The notes beneath the pieces were generated by a model. It did no database searches. It had not been told where the DNA came from and saw only the letters and a program-made list of their open reading frames with translations. From Halalkalibacter okhensis (lineage in GTDB: Bacteria > Bacillota > Bacilli > Bacillales > Bacillaceae_D): DNA of 48,626 nt. Below are positions 17,202 through 25,710 of the stretch, in pieces. Both the position numbers and the translations under genes were made by a program. Location: contig NZ_JRJU01000028.1 in NCBI RefSeq assembly GCF_000787375.1, positions 1 through 48,626 on the forward strand, read 5' to 3'. Positions within the stretch are counted from its first letter, which is position 1. Each line of letters opens with the position of its first letter.

Positions 17202-18287
17202 ATGAATGATGTTTACTATATGAACCTTGCACTTGATCTTGCAAGGAGCACAAAAGGGCAAACGTCCCCGAATCCAATGGTTGGATCTGTTGTTGTGAAA
17301 GAAGGTGCAATTGTTGGTGTTGGTGCCCATTTAAAAGCTGGAGAGGGTCATGCCGAAGTTCAAGCACTTACGATGGCAGGGGAAAAAGCGAAAGGTGCAA
17401 CGATCTATGTTACGTTAGAGCCGTGCAGTCATTTTGGGAGAACACCTCCATGTGCAGATCTCATTATTGAAAAGGGCTGTAAACGAGTTGTTGTTGCAAC
17501 GAAAGACTCAAATCCCGAAGTATCTGGGCGAGGGATCGCAAAATTAAAAGAGGCAGGGCTTGAGGTCGAGGTTGGCGTTTGTCAAGAAGAAGCAAACGAG
17601 TTAAATGAAGTGTTTTTTCATTTTATGAAAAATCAAGTCCCGTATGTCACTCTCAAATCCGCTACGACTTTTGATGGTAAAACAGCAACAGTTGCCGGAA
17701 AAAGCAAATGGATTACAGGTCCAGATGCAAGAGAAGATGTTCATCGCTCCCGCCATCAGCACGATGCAATCCTTGTTGGGATTAATACGGTGTTAGCTGA
17801 TAATCCGTCGTTAACAACACGTCTGCCAAATGGCGGAAAAAATCCAATTCGAATTGTTCTAGATCGGTCATTACGCATTCCTACTGATACTAAGCTTGTT
17901 CAAGACCAAGAGGCCCCGACTTGGGTATTAACAACAGAACAAGCATCCATAAAAAAGCAATTGGAACTTGAGCAGTTAGGAGTAAGTGTTTTTCGTTTAG
18001 AAGATGATTCGATTGAAGCAGCTTTAGCGCTCCTTGGTACAAAAGGTGTAACATCATTGTATGTTGAAGGCGGTGCTGAGGTGAATGGAAGCTTTTTGAA
18101 AGCTCGAGCCGTTAATCAAATGATTATGTACTTAGCTCCCAAGTTGTTTGGTGGCAAAGAGGCACAAACGGCAATCGGTGGTGCTGGATTTCATGAAGTA
18201 GAAGAAGCACTTGAATTAGAAGTTAAAGAAGTGACAACGATAGGAACAGATATAAAAATCGTCTCACGTGTGAAAGGAAGTGAGTAA
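17202..18287 (+). CDS. ribD: Bifunctional riboflavin deaminase/reductase RibD
   Basis: Catalyses deamination of the GTP-derived pyrimidine, then reduction of its ribose side chain, the second and third steps of riboflavin synthesis. 361 residues: an N-terminal deaminase domain with the zinc site H50-A-E52 and PCSHFGRTPPC (C75, C84), and a C-terminal NADPH-dependent reductase domain from about 146 (TLKSATTFDGKTAT, DAILVGINTVLADNPSLTTR, LYVEGGAEVNGSFL). ATG 17202 has GAGGGA upstream. First gene of the operon under the FMN riboswitch; its stop codon is directly followed by the ribE start. Confidence 0.97.
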   Translation: MNDVYYMNLALDLARSTKGQTSPNPMVGSVVVKEGAIVGVGAHLKAGEGHAEVQALTMAGEKAKGATIYVTLEPCSHFGRTPPCADLIIEKGCKRVVVATKDSNPEVSGRGIAKLKEAGLEVEVGVCQEEANELNEVFFHFMKNQVPYVTLKSATTFDGKTATVAGKSKWITGPDAREDVHRSRHQHDAILVGINTVLADNPSLTTRLPNGGKNPIRIVLDRSLRIPTDTKLVQDQEAPTWVLTTEQASIKKQLELEQLGVSVFRLEDDSIEAALALLGTKGVTSLYVEGGAEVNGSFLKARAVNQMIMYLAPKLFGGKEAQTAIGGAGFHEVEEALELEVKEVTTIGTDIKIVSRVKGSE

Positions 18288-18944
18288 ATGTTTACAGGTA
18301 TTATTGAGGAAGTAGGAGAAATTCAAGAAATGCGTTCAAGCGGCGAATCAATGGTTATGAAGATTCAGGCGAATCGTATTTTGAATGACGTGAATCTTGG
18401 GGACAGCATTTCTGTTAATGGTGTTTGCTTAACCGTCACATCCTATACATCTACTCATTTTACGGTTGATGTTATGCCGGAGACGGTTAGGGCAACTAGT
18501 TTGCGAGGACTTGGCCGTGGTTCCCATGTGAATTTAGAACGTGCGATGAGTGCAAAAGGTCGTTTTGGAGGACATTTTGTTTCTGGTCACGTTGACGGAA
18601 CAGGCACTATATTGGCGAAAACTCCAGAACAAAATGCAGTTTATTATCGCATTGGTGTAACAGAAAAGTTACGTCATTATATGATTGAAAAAGGATCCGT
18701 TGCAGTTGATGGCACGAGTTTAACGATTTTTGCTGTGGATGATCAAAGTTTTACGATCTCGATAATTCCTCATACGATTGAGGAAACGATCATTGGGACA
18801 AAAGGGGTCGGAGATATCGTCAATATCGAATCTGATATGGTTGGGAAATACATTGAACAATTTATTTCAAGGCGATTTGAATCATCGAAAAAGCAAGGTT
18901 CTTCTTTAACAGAAAGTTTTCTTTCTGAACACGGATATAAATAA
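18288..18944 (+). CDS. ribE: Riboflavin synthase alpha subunit
   Basis: Converts two 6,7-dimethyl-8-ribityllumazine molecules into riboflavin and the pyrimidine precursor. 218 residues with two lumazine-binding repeats: MFTGIIEEVGEI begins the first, and RFGGHFVSGHVDGTG lies at the start of the second. SVNGVCLTV and SVAVDGTSLTIF are the equivalent segments of the two halves. ATG 18288 follows the ribD stop without a gap. The ribosome-binding site AAAGGAAGTGAG lies inside ribD, giving translational coupling. Confidence 0.96.
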   Translation: MFTGIIEEVGEIQEMRSSGESMVMKIQANRILNDVNLGDSISVNGVCLTVTSYTSTHFTVDVMPETVRATSLRGLGRGSHVNLERAMSAKGRFGGHFVSGHVDGTGTILAKTPEQNAVYYRIGVTEKLRHYMIEKGSVAVDGTSLTIFAVDDQSFTISIIPHTIEETIIGTKGVGDIVNIESDMVGKYIEQFISRRFESSKKQGSSLTESFLSEHGYK

Positions 18945-18953
18945 AAGGATTGG

Positions 18954-20186
18954 ATGGTGAGACGAATGGGTGAAAAAAAAGGAGAAGAAAAATTATTTGA
19001 TCCAATTGAAGAAGCGATTTATGAGCTGATGCAAGGTCGTTGTGTTATCGTATGTGATGACGAAGACCGTGAAAATGAAGGAGACTTTGTGGCAATAGCA
19101 GAAAAAACGACGCCTGAAGTGATCAATTTTATGGTTACACATGGACGTGGGCTTGTATGTACACCGATTACAGAAGAGCGTGCTAAACAACTTGATCTTG
19201 TTTCAATGGTTGATCATAATACGGATCCTCACGGGACAGCTTTTACTGTTAGTATTGACCATTATACAAACACAACGGGGATATCAGCGAAAGAGCGGGC
19301 AGATACAGTTAGAGCACTTGTTGACGATCAGGCAAAAAAACATCATTTTAAACGCCCGGGTCATACGTTCCCGCTCGTAGCGAAAAATGGAGGAGTCCTA
19401 CGTCGTGCGGGTCATACGGAAGCTGCGATTGATTTAGCTCGTCTTTCAGGTGCGAAACCAGCAGGAGTTATTTGTGAAATTATGAATGAAGATGGTACGA
19501 TGGCACGTGTACCTGAGTTAAGAAAAATTGCTGATGAGCATGACTTAAAGATGATCACGATTAAAGATTTAATCAAATATCGTCACCGTAAAGATAAGCT
19601 TGTTAAACGCGAAGTGGAAATTAAGTTACCTACTGATTTTGGTGACTTCCGCGCCATCGGATTTTCTGATATTATCGATGGGAAGGAAAGTGTGGCTCTA
19701 GTAAAAGGTGAAATTATTGAAGGAGAGCCAACGCTTGTTCGTGTCCATTCTGAATGCTTAACAGGGGATGTGTTTGGCTCGCATCGTTGTGATTGCGGAC
19801 CACAATTGCATGCGGCATTAGCTCAAATTGAACAAGAAGGCCGTGGGATTCTTCTGTACATGCGCCAAGAAGGTCGAGGAATTGGTTTGATGAATAAGCT
19901 TAAGGCTTACCAATTACAGGAAGAAGGCTATGATACCGTCGAAGCTAATGAGAAGCTTGGTTTCCCAGCTGATTTACGCGATTATGGAATTGGAGCCCAA
20001 ATCTTGCGCGATCTGGGTGTGAGACAAATGCGCTTATTAACGAATAATCCACGTAAAATTACTGGCTTAAAAGGATATGAGCTTGAAGTGGTTGAGCGAG
20101 TTGCACTTCAATTGCCACATAACAAAGACAATGAGAAATATTTAAAGACAAAATCAGAAAAACTAGGGCATATGCTTCATTTTTAA
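18954..20186 (+). CDS. ribBA: Bifunctional DHBP synthase/GTP cyclohydrolase II
   Basis: Supplies both riboflavin precursors. The N-terminal half (about 15-210) is 3,4-dihydroxy-2-butanone-4-phosphate synthase, with the acidic loop [10 protein letters not shown] (35-44) and [16 protein letters not shown]. The C-terminal half is GTP cyclohydrolase II, with zinc ligands C268, C279 and C281 in [16 protein letters not shown] and the nucleotide-binding [10 protein letters not shown]. 410 residues from ATG 18954 behind GGATTGG; an ATG at 18966 with GGTGAG upstream is an alternative. It follows ribE by nine bases. A hairpin lies between it and ribH. Confidence 0.96.
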   Translation: MVRRMGEKKGEEKLFDPIEEAIYELMQGRCVIVCDDEDRENEGDFVAIAEKTTPEVINFMVTHGRGLVCTPITEERAKQLDLVSMVDHNTDPHGTAFTVSIDHYTNTTGISAKERADTVRALVDDQAKKHHFKRPGHTFPLVAKNGGVLRRAGHTEAAIDLARLSGAKPAGVICEIMNEDGTMARVPELRKIADEHDLKMITIKDLIKYRHRKDKLVKREVEIKLPTDFGDFRAIGFSDIIDGKESVALVKGEIIEGEPTLVRVHSECLTGDVFGSHRCDCGPQLHAALAQIEQEGRGILLYMRQEGRGIGLMNKLKAYQLQEEGYDTVEANEKLGFPADLRDYGIGAQILRDLGVRQMRLLTNNPRKITGLKGYELEVVERVALQLPHNKDNEKYLKTKSEKLGHMLHF

Positions 20187-20190
20187 TAGG

Positions 20191-20220
20191 ACAAACAAGG
20201 CTGAGATAGACCTTGTTTGT
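20191..20220 (+). other. Intercistronic hairpin between ribBA and ribH
   Basis: ACAAACAAGG and CCTTGTTTGT form a perfect 10-bp stem with a 10-base loop. The downstream sequence is A-rich rather than T-rich, so it is more likely an mRNA stabiliser or processing site than a terminator on this strand. Confidence 0.6.
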
Positions 20221-20266
20221 TACATACAAAAAAACATAAACGTAAATCATTGAGGAGGAAAAGGAA

Positions 20267-20734
20267 ATGGGACAAGTATTTGAAGGGCATTTAGTTGGAA
20301 CAGGGTTGAAAGTAGGTATCGTCGTTGGACGTTTCAATGAATTTATTACAAGTAAATTATTAGGTGGTGCACAAGATGCCTTAAAACGTCATGGCGTTAA
20401 CGAGGCTGATGTGGATGTAGCTTGGGTACCTGGTGCATTTGAAATTCCTTTTGCAGCTAAGAAAATGCTTGACACAGGCAAATACGATGCTGTTATCACG
20501 TTAGGAACGGTTATTCGCGGTGCGACACCACATTTTGATTATGTATGTAGCGAAGTGGCAAAGGGCGTTGGTTCGCTTGCTCTTTCAACAGGCAAACCAG
20601 TTATTTTTGGAGTTTTAACCACTGATACAATTGAGCAAGCTGTAGAGCGTGCCGGAACGAAGGCTGGGAATAAAGGCTGGGATGCGGCAACGGCTGCGAT
20701 TGAAATGGCGAATTTAGGCAGAAGTTTCGAGTAG
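20267..20734 (+). CDS. ribH: 6,7-dimethyl-8-ribityllumazine synthase
   Basis: Condenses the pyrimidine and the four-carbon phosphate into lumazine, the step before riboflavin synthase; the protein assembles into an icosahedral capsid in Bacillus. 155 residues, family length. Motifs: [47 protein letters not shown]-like [17 protein letters not shown], and [15 protein letters not shown] 20267 has GAGGAGG upstream. Last gene of the riboflavin biosynthetic run, followed by a long structured terminator. Confidence 0.97.
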   Translation: MGQVFEGHLVGTGLKVGIVVGRFNEFITSKLLGGAQDALKRHGVNEADVDVAWVPGAFEIPFAAKKMLDTGKYDAVITLGTVIRGATPHFDYVCSEVAKGVGSLALSTGKPVIFGVLTTDTIEQAVERAGTKAGNKGWDAATAAIEMANLGRSFE

Positions 20735-20742
20735 TTAAGATA

Positions 20743-20832
20743 GAGGTAATCTTAAAAGAATGCGAATCTATGTTTCCTCCCAACACATAAAGGAACAAGA
20801 TTCGATGTGCTTTTCTAGATTGCCTCTTTTTT
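20743..20832 (+). terminator. Structured terminator after ribH
   Basis: The outer arms GAGGTAATC and GATTGCCTC pair (one T-G) and are followed by six T. The 66 bases between them hold a second inverted repeat, GAATCT/AGATTC, so the whole is a multi-part hairpin. Confidence 0.6.
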
Positions 20833-20964
20833 CTTTTACACAATTTTCATTTCTCTTGTTTATTTCTGGTAAGAAAATTGATAAAATGAATGATGGTTGT
20901 ACATACCCTTCTAAAGGGATAAGGTTTTAAGGAATTATACTTTACAAAAAAAGGAGTTAAAAAA

Positions 20965-21894
20965 ATGGATAAAGTTTTAATTTTTGGACACAAAAGCCCA
21001 GATACAGATACGATTACTTCAGCAATTGTTTACGCTGATCTTAAGAACAAATTAGGGGTAAATGCAGAGCCTGTTCGCCTAGGTGAAATTAATGGTGAGA
21101 CACAATATGCATTAGATCATTTTGGAGTAGAAGTTCCTCGTTTAGTAGAGACCGTAGCAAATGAGGTAGAAAATGTTATTTTAGTGGACCATAACGAACG
21201 TCAACAAAGTGCAACGGACATAGATTCAGTACGTGTTCTTGAGGTAATTGACCATCACCGTATTGCAAATTTCGAAACAAGTGACCCATTATACTACCGT
21301 GCAGAGCCTGTTGGATGTACGGCTACTATCTTAAATAAGCTATATAAGGAACACGGTGTGACAATTGAGAAAAATATTGCTGGCTTAATGGTATCAGCTA
21401 TTATTTCAGACTCATTGCTGTTTAAATCACCTACATGCACGGATCAAGATATTGCTGCAGCTCGTGAATTAGCTGAAATTGCTGAGGTAGACTTAGATAG
21501 TTATGGACTTGAAATGCTTAAAGCAGGTGCTGATGTGAGCAGTAAATCTGTTGCTGAACTTATTTCTTTAGATGCGAAAGAATTTACAATGGGAGCAAAT
21601 AAATTAGAAATCGCTCAAGTAAATGTGGTAGATACAAATGATGTTTTCAATCGCAAAGCAGAGGTTGAAGAAGCATTAAACGCTGTCATTGAAGAAAAAG
21701 GTTTAGATCTTTTCTTGTTAGTTGTGACGAATATATTAGAAAACGACTCGAAAATTTTAGCATTAGGTAAATTAACAGCTTCAGTAGAAAAAGCGTATGA
21801 TGTTACATTAGAAGACAATACGGCAGTTCTAAAAGGTGTCGTATCTCGTAAGAAGCAAATTGTCCCTGGATTGGATACGGTTTTAGCGAAGTAA
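20965..21894 (+). CDS. ppaC: Manganese-dependent inorganic pyrophosphatase
   Basis: Cytoplasmic family II pyrophosphatase that hydrolyses diphosphate to phosphate. 309 residues of the DHH superfamily. Metal-site motifs are FGHKSPDTD (H9, D13, D15), LVDHNE (D75) and VIDHHR (D96, H97, H98). The C-terminal substrate-binding SRKKQIVP is present. No CBS or DRTGG insert, so it is the short constitutive form. ATG 20965 has AAAGGAG upstream. It sits between ribH and ribT, which are adjacent in Bacillus subtilis; terminators on both sides make it an independent unit. Confidence 0.96.
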   Translation: MDKVLIFGHKSPDTDTITSAIVYADLKNKLGVNAEPVRLGEINGETQYALDHFGVEVPRLVETVANEVENVILVDHNERQQSATDIDSVRVLEVIDHHRIANFETSDPLYYRAEPVGCTATILNKLYKEHGVTIEKNIAGLMVSAIISDSLLFKSPTCTDQDIAAARELAEIAEVDLDSYGLEMLKAGADVSSKSVAELISLDAKEFTMGANKLEIAQVNVVDTNDVFNRKAEVEEALNAVIEEKGLDLFLLVVTNILENDSKILALGKLTASVEKAYDVTLEDNTAVLKGVVSRKKQIVPGLDTVLAK

Positions 21895-21921
21895 TCTCGA
21901 TATAAATCTAGAATAAAACAG

Positions 21922-22000
21922 GAGTAACTAATAAGTGCACACCTAGTCCAATACGCATGATCATGTGTATGAGACGATGGCCTTTTTAGTTGCTCTTTTT
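21922..22000 (+). terminator. Structured terminator after ppaC
   Basis: GAGTAACTA (21922-21930) pairs with TAGTTGCTC (21987-21995, one T-G), then five T. Between the arms is another palindromic stretch centred on ATGATCAT. The layout resembles the terminator after ribH. Confidence 0.6.
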
Positions 22001-22209
22001 GATTTTTCATTAATTAATTCGTCAGGTGGCCAAGCTAGTAAAGTAAATATGGTTCACTAACCATTTTCATGTTAGTTGCATATAGTAAAAATAGAACGTA
22101 GAAATTTGAAAAAAATAAAACGAAATCTGCTTAATTGTGGTAAAATATTGTTGGTGAAAGCGCATACGATAACAACTCATCACCTGAGTTAGAATGTGAG
22201 AGGTCTATT

Positions 22210-22563
22210 ATGCTCATACCTTATAAAACTACGAATCAAAAAATTGCTATGGGGCTTCTTTCTTTTATGCCTAAGGAGAAAGATGTTAGAAAACTAACAA
22301 AAACAATGGAACGTTATGAAAATGATCCTGATTGGAAACTGTATTTGTGGAAGGAAGATGACTTTGTTGGTGTTCTAGGTATATCAGTCGAGGATAAAGA
22401 GGCATTTTTGCAACACCTTTGTGTAAATCCTTCGCACCGAAGGGAAGGAATTGGAAAAACAATGCTTCAGGAGTTGATGAAAATCCTTCCTTGCGATTTG
22501 AAACCAACAAAAGACACCAAAAGTTTTTTGGTCGCATGTGTGGAAGAAGAGAAAAGCGTGTAA
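22210..22563 (+). CDS. ribT: GNAT-family protein RibT
   Basis: A small GNAT-fold protein, 117 residues, resembling Bacillus RibT from the start (MLIPYKTTNQKIAMGLLSFMP) to the acetyl-CoA-binding segment VNPSHRREGIGKTML. Despite its name, its acetyl acceptor and role in flavin metabolism are not established. ATG 22210 has GAGAGG upstream. Here it is separated from ribH by ppaC and must use its own promoter; a TAAAAT at 22141-22146 is a possible -10 box. The terminator hairpin overlaps its last codons. Confidence 0.88.
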   Translation: MLIPYKTTNQKIAMGLLSFMPKEKDVRKLTKTMERYENDPDWKLYLWKEDDFVGVLGISVEDKEAFLQHLCVNPSHRREGIGKTMLQELMKILPCDLKPTKDTKSFLVACVEEEKSV

Positions 22564-22583
22564 GCGTTTTTCTCTTCTTTTTG
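22544..22583 (+). terminator. Terminator overlapping the end of ribT
   Basis: AAGAAGAGAAAAGCG and CGTTTTTCTCTTCTT form a 15-bp stem with one G-T pair. The 6-base loop TGTAAG contains the ribT stop codon. A T run follows, and A-rich sequence on the other side may also serve the convergent DUF309 gene. Confidence 0.8.
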
Positions 22584-22590
22584 GTGAACC

Positions 22591-23118
22591 TTATTTAGGA
22601 TTTTGTTTATTTCTTAATGCTAGTTTACGGGTTCTCTCTAAAATAATATCAGACCGATCTCGTCGTGTATGTTTATGAATAATATCCTCATGAATATCGT
22701 GGTGGAATTTCCAATTTACCCCCAATTGCTCACAGCGCTTTTGACAGGCTTGGAAGACCTCTTCTTTCTCAACTGGCAAATCAATATCGACAAAAGTATG
22801 GTTAGAAGTGGCTGCTATTTTCTTTTGAGCTAATAGTCTTTTTTCTAATTCTGAGCCATTTATGCCGAGTTTCGATAAAGCATCTTTGTTTTTCTTTAGA
22901 ATGTTTATGGCTTTGTCATACATTCGACTTGCACCATTTATGTTGCCTCTACGGTGATGATAAAGGCCAACGGCAACTTGTATGAGTCCAACCCAGTGGG
23001 ATGAACGATTTTTAGGGTCATGTTCCTTCCAATATTCTTCTAATACTTCATGGCATTCAAAATAATCTCTCTCAACGTGAAAATATATAAGGTAGTCTAA
23101 GTAAGCGGTAGGGTACAT
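22591..23118 (-). CDS. DUF309 protein (YpuF-like)
   Basis: A protein of 175 residues with the DUF309 signature YFHVERDYFECHEVLEEYWKE followed by SSHWVGLIQVAVGLYHHRRGN, a helical fold with conserved histidines and glutamates; molecular function unknown. Bacillus subtilis has a member (ypuF) at the equivalent place between ribT and scpA. Here it is on the - strand, convergent with ribT and divergent from scpA. ATG 23118 has AAGGAG upstream. Confidence 0.85.
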   Translation of the reverse strand: MYPTAYLDYLIYFHVERDYFECHEVLEEYWKEHDPKNRSSHWVGLIQVAVGLYHHRRGNINGASRMYDKAINILKKNKDALSKLGINGSELEKRLLAQKKIAATSNHTFVDIDLPVEKEEVFQACQKRCEQLGVNWKFHHDIHEDIIHKHTRRDRSDIILERTRKLALRNKQNPK

Positions 23119-23256
23119 TAAATAACTCCTTCTACGTCATATGTTTGTGTATAGTCTAACATAAATGTGAAAATGATCCTCATTAATTAAATGAGATCAA
23201 GTTATAGATTTTCTTTCTATAACAGAAGCTATGTTCCACGCATCTGTAAAGTATGA

Positions 23257-23294
23257 TATAATCTCCACTAGCAATAATTATATTAAGCTAGTGG
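23257..23294 (+). promoter_or_regulatory. scpA promoter -10 box and 5' UTR hairpin
   Basis: TATAAT at 23257-23262 is a consensus -10 box; the -35 region is weak. Directly after it, CCACTAGC (23265-23272) pairs perfectly with GCTAGTGG (23287-23294). The 3' arm overlaps the ribosome-binding GGTGG region, eight to twelve bases before the ATG at 23302. Confidence 0.5.
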
Positions 23295-23301
23295 TGGTTG
23301 G

Positions 23302-24069
23302 ATGAATCCTTATAGTGTGAAGCTTGATACATTCGAGGGTCCTCTTGATCTACTTTTGCACTTAATTAATCAAGCAGAAGTTGATATATACGATATTCCT
23401 GTTGCCGTTATAACGGATCAGTATTTAGCTTACATTCGTGCTATGCAGGATCTTGAATTAGATATTGCTAGTGAGTATTTAGTAATGGCTGCTACGTTGC
23501 TTGCAATCAAAAGCAAGATGCTTCTCCCGAAACAAGAGGAGGAGCTTTTTGATGATGAGTGGCAACTAGAAGAGGAAGAGGATCCACGAGATGAGTTAAT
23601 GTTTCGATTGATTGAATATAAGAAATACAAAGAAGCAGCATCAGAATTAAAAGAGAAAGAACAAGAGCGAAGTCTTGTACATACACGTCCTCCTGAAGAT
23701 TTAGAGCCGTATATTTCAGAAGAAGAGCGGCGTGACATTGCGATATCAGGTGTTTCTTTATTTGATATGTTAAGTGCATATCAAAAGCTTATGAAGCGAA
23801 AAGAATTAAAAGCACCCCGTATGACGACAGTCAAGAGTCAAGAATATTCGATTGAAGATCGAATGCAGGAGATAGTAAAAGAATTAAGGTCACGATTTAA
23901 TGGATTTTGTTGCTTTAATGATTTGTTTCCTATCCCTGAACGGAGCCATATAGTTGTAAGTTTTCTTGCCATTTTAGAATTAATGAAGACAAAAACGATT
24001 CGTTGTGAGCAATCCGGGAATTTTTCAGACATCATGATTTACAGCATAGAGGAGGGGTTTCGTAAGTGA
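23302..24069 (+). CDS. scpA: Segregation and condensation protein A
   Basis: The kleisin subunit of the bacterial SMC condensin complex, which compacts and segregates the chromosome. 255 residues. The N-terminal motif YSVKLDTFEGPLDLLLHLI and the helices binding the SMC neck are clear. A highly acidic middle region (EEELFDDEWQLEEEEDPRDE) and a C-terminal winged-helix region (HIVVSFLAILELMK) follow. ATG 23302 lies behind GGTGGTTGG. It overlaps scpB by four bases. Confidence 0.96.
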   Translation: MNPYSVKLDTFEGPLDLLLHLINQAEVDIYDIPVAVITDQYLAYIRAMQDLELDIASEYLVMAATLLAIKSKMLLPKQEEELFDDEWQLEEEEDPRDELMFRLIEYKKYKEAASELKEKEQERSLVHTRPPEDLEPYISEEERRDIAISGVSLFDMLSAYQKLMKRKELKAPRMTTVKSQEYSIEDRMQEIVKELRSRFNGFCCFNDLFPIPERSHIVVSFLAILELMKTKTIRCEQSGNFSDIMIYSIEEGFRK

Positions 24070-24647
24070 AGATTCAAGAACTTCATGGAACCATTGAAGG
24101 GTTATTATTTGTAGTTGGCGATGAAGGAATGACAGTAGAAGATGTTGCAACGATTCTGGAAATGGACGTTCACACGATCCAAGAAGCCATTGTTTCCCTC
24201 CAAATGTTATATAAAGAACAGGAACGCGGATTACAAATTGTTGAAATGGCCGGGGCGTTTAGGCTAACAACGAGACCAGAACATGCACCGTACTTCAAAA
24301 AGCTAGCGGCTTCTCCTCTTCATTCGAGTTTATCACAGGCAGCACTTGAAACGTTAGCCATTGTAGCATACAGACAGCCAATTACGCGAATGGATATTGA
24401 TGAAATTAGAGGAGTGAAGTCAGATCGGGCGATTCATACGCTTTCCTCAAAATTGTTAATAAAAGAAGTAGATCGTGCTCCCGGACCTGGAAGACCAATA
24501 TTATATGGGACAACCAAATTTTTCTTAGATCATTTTGGGCTAAAAAGTTTGGATGAATTGCCACCTTTACCTGAGAATATTGATGAGAATTCACTGGAGG
24601 ATGAGGCTGATTTATTTTTTAGGAAATTTGAAGAAACGTTGGAGTAG
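24066..24647 (+). CDS. scpB: Segregation and condensation protein B
   Basis: Partner of ScpA in the SMC complex; two winged-helix domains dimerise and bind the kleisin. 193 residues with ETLAIVAYRQPITRMDIDEIRGV and GRPILYGTTKFFLDHFGL, both diagnostic. The GTG start at 24066 overlaps the scpA stop in a GTGA junction with a GAGG site just upstream, indicating translational coupling. No T-tailed terminator follows; the next hairpin overlaps the sodF ribosome-binding site. Confidence 0.96.
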   Translation: MKIQELHGTIEGLLFVVGDEGMTVEDVATILEMDVHTIQEAIVSLQMLYKEQERGLQIVEMAGAFRLTTRPEHAPYFKKLAASPLHSSLSQAALETLAIVAYRQPITRMDIDEIRGVKSDRAIHTLSSKLLIKEVDRAPGPGRPILYGTTKFFLDHFGLKSLDELPPLPENIDENSLEDEADLFFRKFEETLE

Positions 24648-24691
24648 AGGTTGTGAATATATTTTTTTCGTAAACAAACACACAGAGACCG

Positions 24692-24732
24692 CCTCTTAAC
24701 ATAGTATAGAACGTTACTGCTATGTTAAGAGG
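24692..24732 (+). promoter_or_regulatory. Perfect 13-bp hairpin overlapping the sodF ribosome-binding site
   Basis: CCTCTTAACATAG (24692-24704) is exactly complementary to CTATGTTAAGAGG (24720-24732), with a 15-base loop containing AACGTT. The last three bases of the 3' arm are the first half of the AGGAGG site (24730-24735) of the GTG start at 24744. As RNA it could limit translation; as DNA it could be an operator. Confidence 0.55.
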
Positions 24733-24743
24733 AGGAATGAAGT

Positions 24744-25646
24744 GTGAATGCACATGAACAAGCGATTTATGACTGGGCCAAAGAGGTCAAAAACATCTGG
24801 AATCAATATGGTTCCGAAGTAGAAGCTCGTGTAGGATATGATAAGATTAAACCGTTTATGAACTCATTGATAACGTTACTTAATAAATGTGAATATCCAA
24901 ACGAACAACGAGGACATGGTGATGAGATGAGTTTTGACAGCTTAGCTAATGACGTTTATAAAAGGTGGGAGGAATTAGTACCTACACGTGCAGAAACATC
25001 ACCAGTAACACTAGACCCTGTACCAATTGGAGGTCATAAATTGCCACCCTTACCGTATGCTTACAACGCATTGGAGCCATATATTTCAGAGGAAATTATG
25101 CGTCTTCATCATCAAAAGCATCACCAAAGCTATGTAGATGGCCTGAATAAAGCTGAAAGGGAAATGCAAAAAGCTCGAAAGAAAAGTGATTATGATTTGA
25201 TTAAACATTGGGAGCGAGAAGCAGCTTTTAATGGGGCTGGACATTATCTTCATACGATTTTCTGGAAGGTTATGAGTCCTCGTGGCGGCAGTAGACCAAG
25301 TGGGGAATTAGCTCAACAAATCAACCGTGACTTTGGTAGTTTTAATAAAATGAAGGAGCACTTTTCAAATGCAGCAGAAAAAGTCGAGGCAGTTGGCTGG
25401 GCCCTTTTAGTCTATTCACCGAGAACACACCGATTAGAGATTCTTCAAGCTGAGAAACATCAAAATCTGAGCCAACAAGATATCATTCCATTACTTGTTC
25501 TAGATGTATGGGAACATGCCTATTACTTACAATATAAAAATGAACGAAAGCCCTATATAAATAATTGGTGGAATGTCGTAAATTGGCCAGAAGTGGAAAA
25601 GCGTTATCTTGAGGCACGCCAATTAAAGTGGGAAACTTATAAATAG
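24744..25646 (+). CDS. sodF: Fe/Mn superoxide dismutase with N-terminal extension
   Basis: Converts superoxide to oxygen and hydrogen peroxide. 300 residues, about 95 longer than a basic Fe/Mn enzyme. The added helical N-terminal part (1-95, starting MNAHEQAIYDWAKEVKNIWN) is typical of the Bacillus SodF type. The catalytic domain begins at HKLPPLPYAYNALEP. Metal ligands are visible as H122 in LHHQKHHQSYV, the histidine of YLHTIFW, and the aspartate and histidine of LDVWEHAYYLQY. The GTG start at 24744 has AGGAGG upstream. It follows scpB by 96 bp with a hairpin covering part of the ribosome-binding site. Confidence 0.92.
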   Translation: MNAHEQAIYDWAKEVKNIWNQYGSEVEARVGYDKIKPFMNSLITLLNKCEYPNEQRGHGDEMSFDSLANDVYKRWEELVPTRAETSPVTLDPVPIGGHKLPPLPYAYNALEPYISEEIMRLHHQKHHQSYVDGLNKAEREMQKARKKSDYDLIKHWEREAAFNGAGHYLHTIFWKVMSPRGGSRPSGELAQQINRDFGSFNKMKEHFSNAAEKVEAVGWALLVYSPRTHRLEILQAEKHQNLSQQDIIPLLVLDVWEHAYYLQYKNERKPYINNWWNVVNWPEVEKRYLEARQLKWETYK

Positions 25647-25652
25647 TGCAGT

Positions 25653-25691
25653 AACAAAGAGGTGCTCCGATGATAAGGGCACCTCTTTGTT
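25653..25691. terminator. Bidirectional terminator between sodF and the phosphatase gene
   Basis: ACAAAGAGGTGC and GCACCTCTTTGT form a 12-bp perfect stem with flanking A and T runs, between convergent genes. Confidence 0.8.
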
Positions 25692-25710
25692 TTCAATTTT
25701 ATTCATTACC

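Noticed and set aside
22150-22175. CcpA cre-like TGAAAGCGCATACG before ribT
   Set aside because: Two key positions of the cre consensus are wrong, so support is too weak.
23430-23738. Serine-rich antisense frames inside scpA
   Set aside because: Reverse translation of the acidic ScpA segment gives serine-rich frames by codon composition alone.
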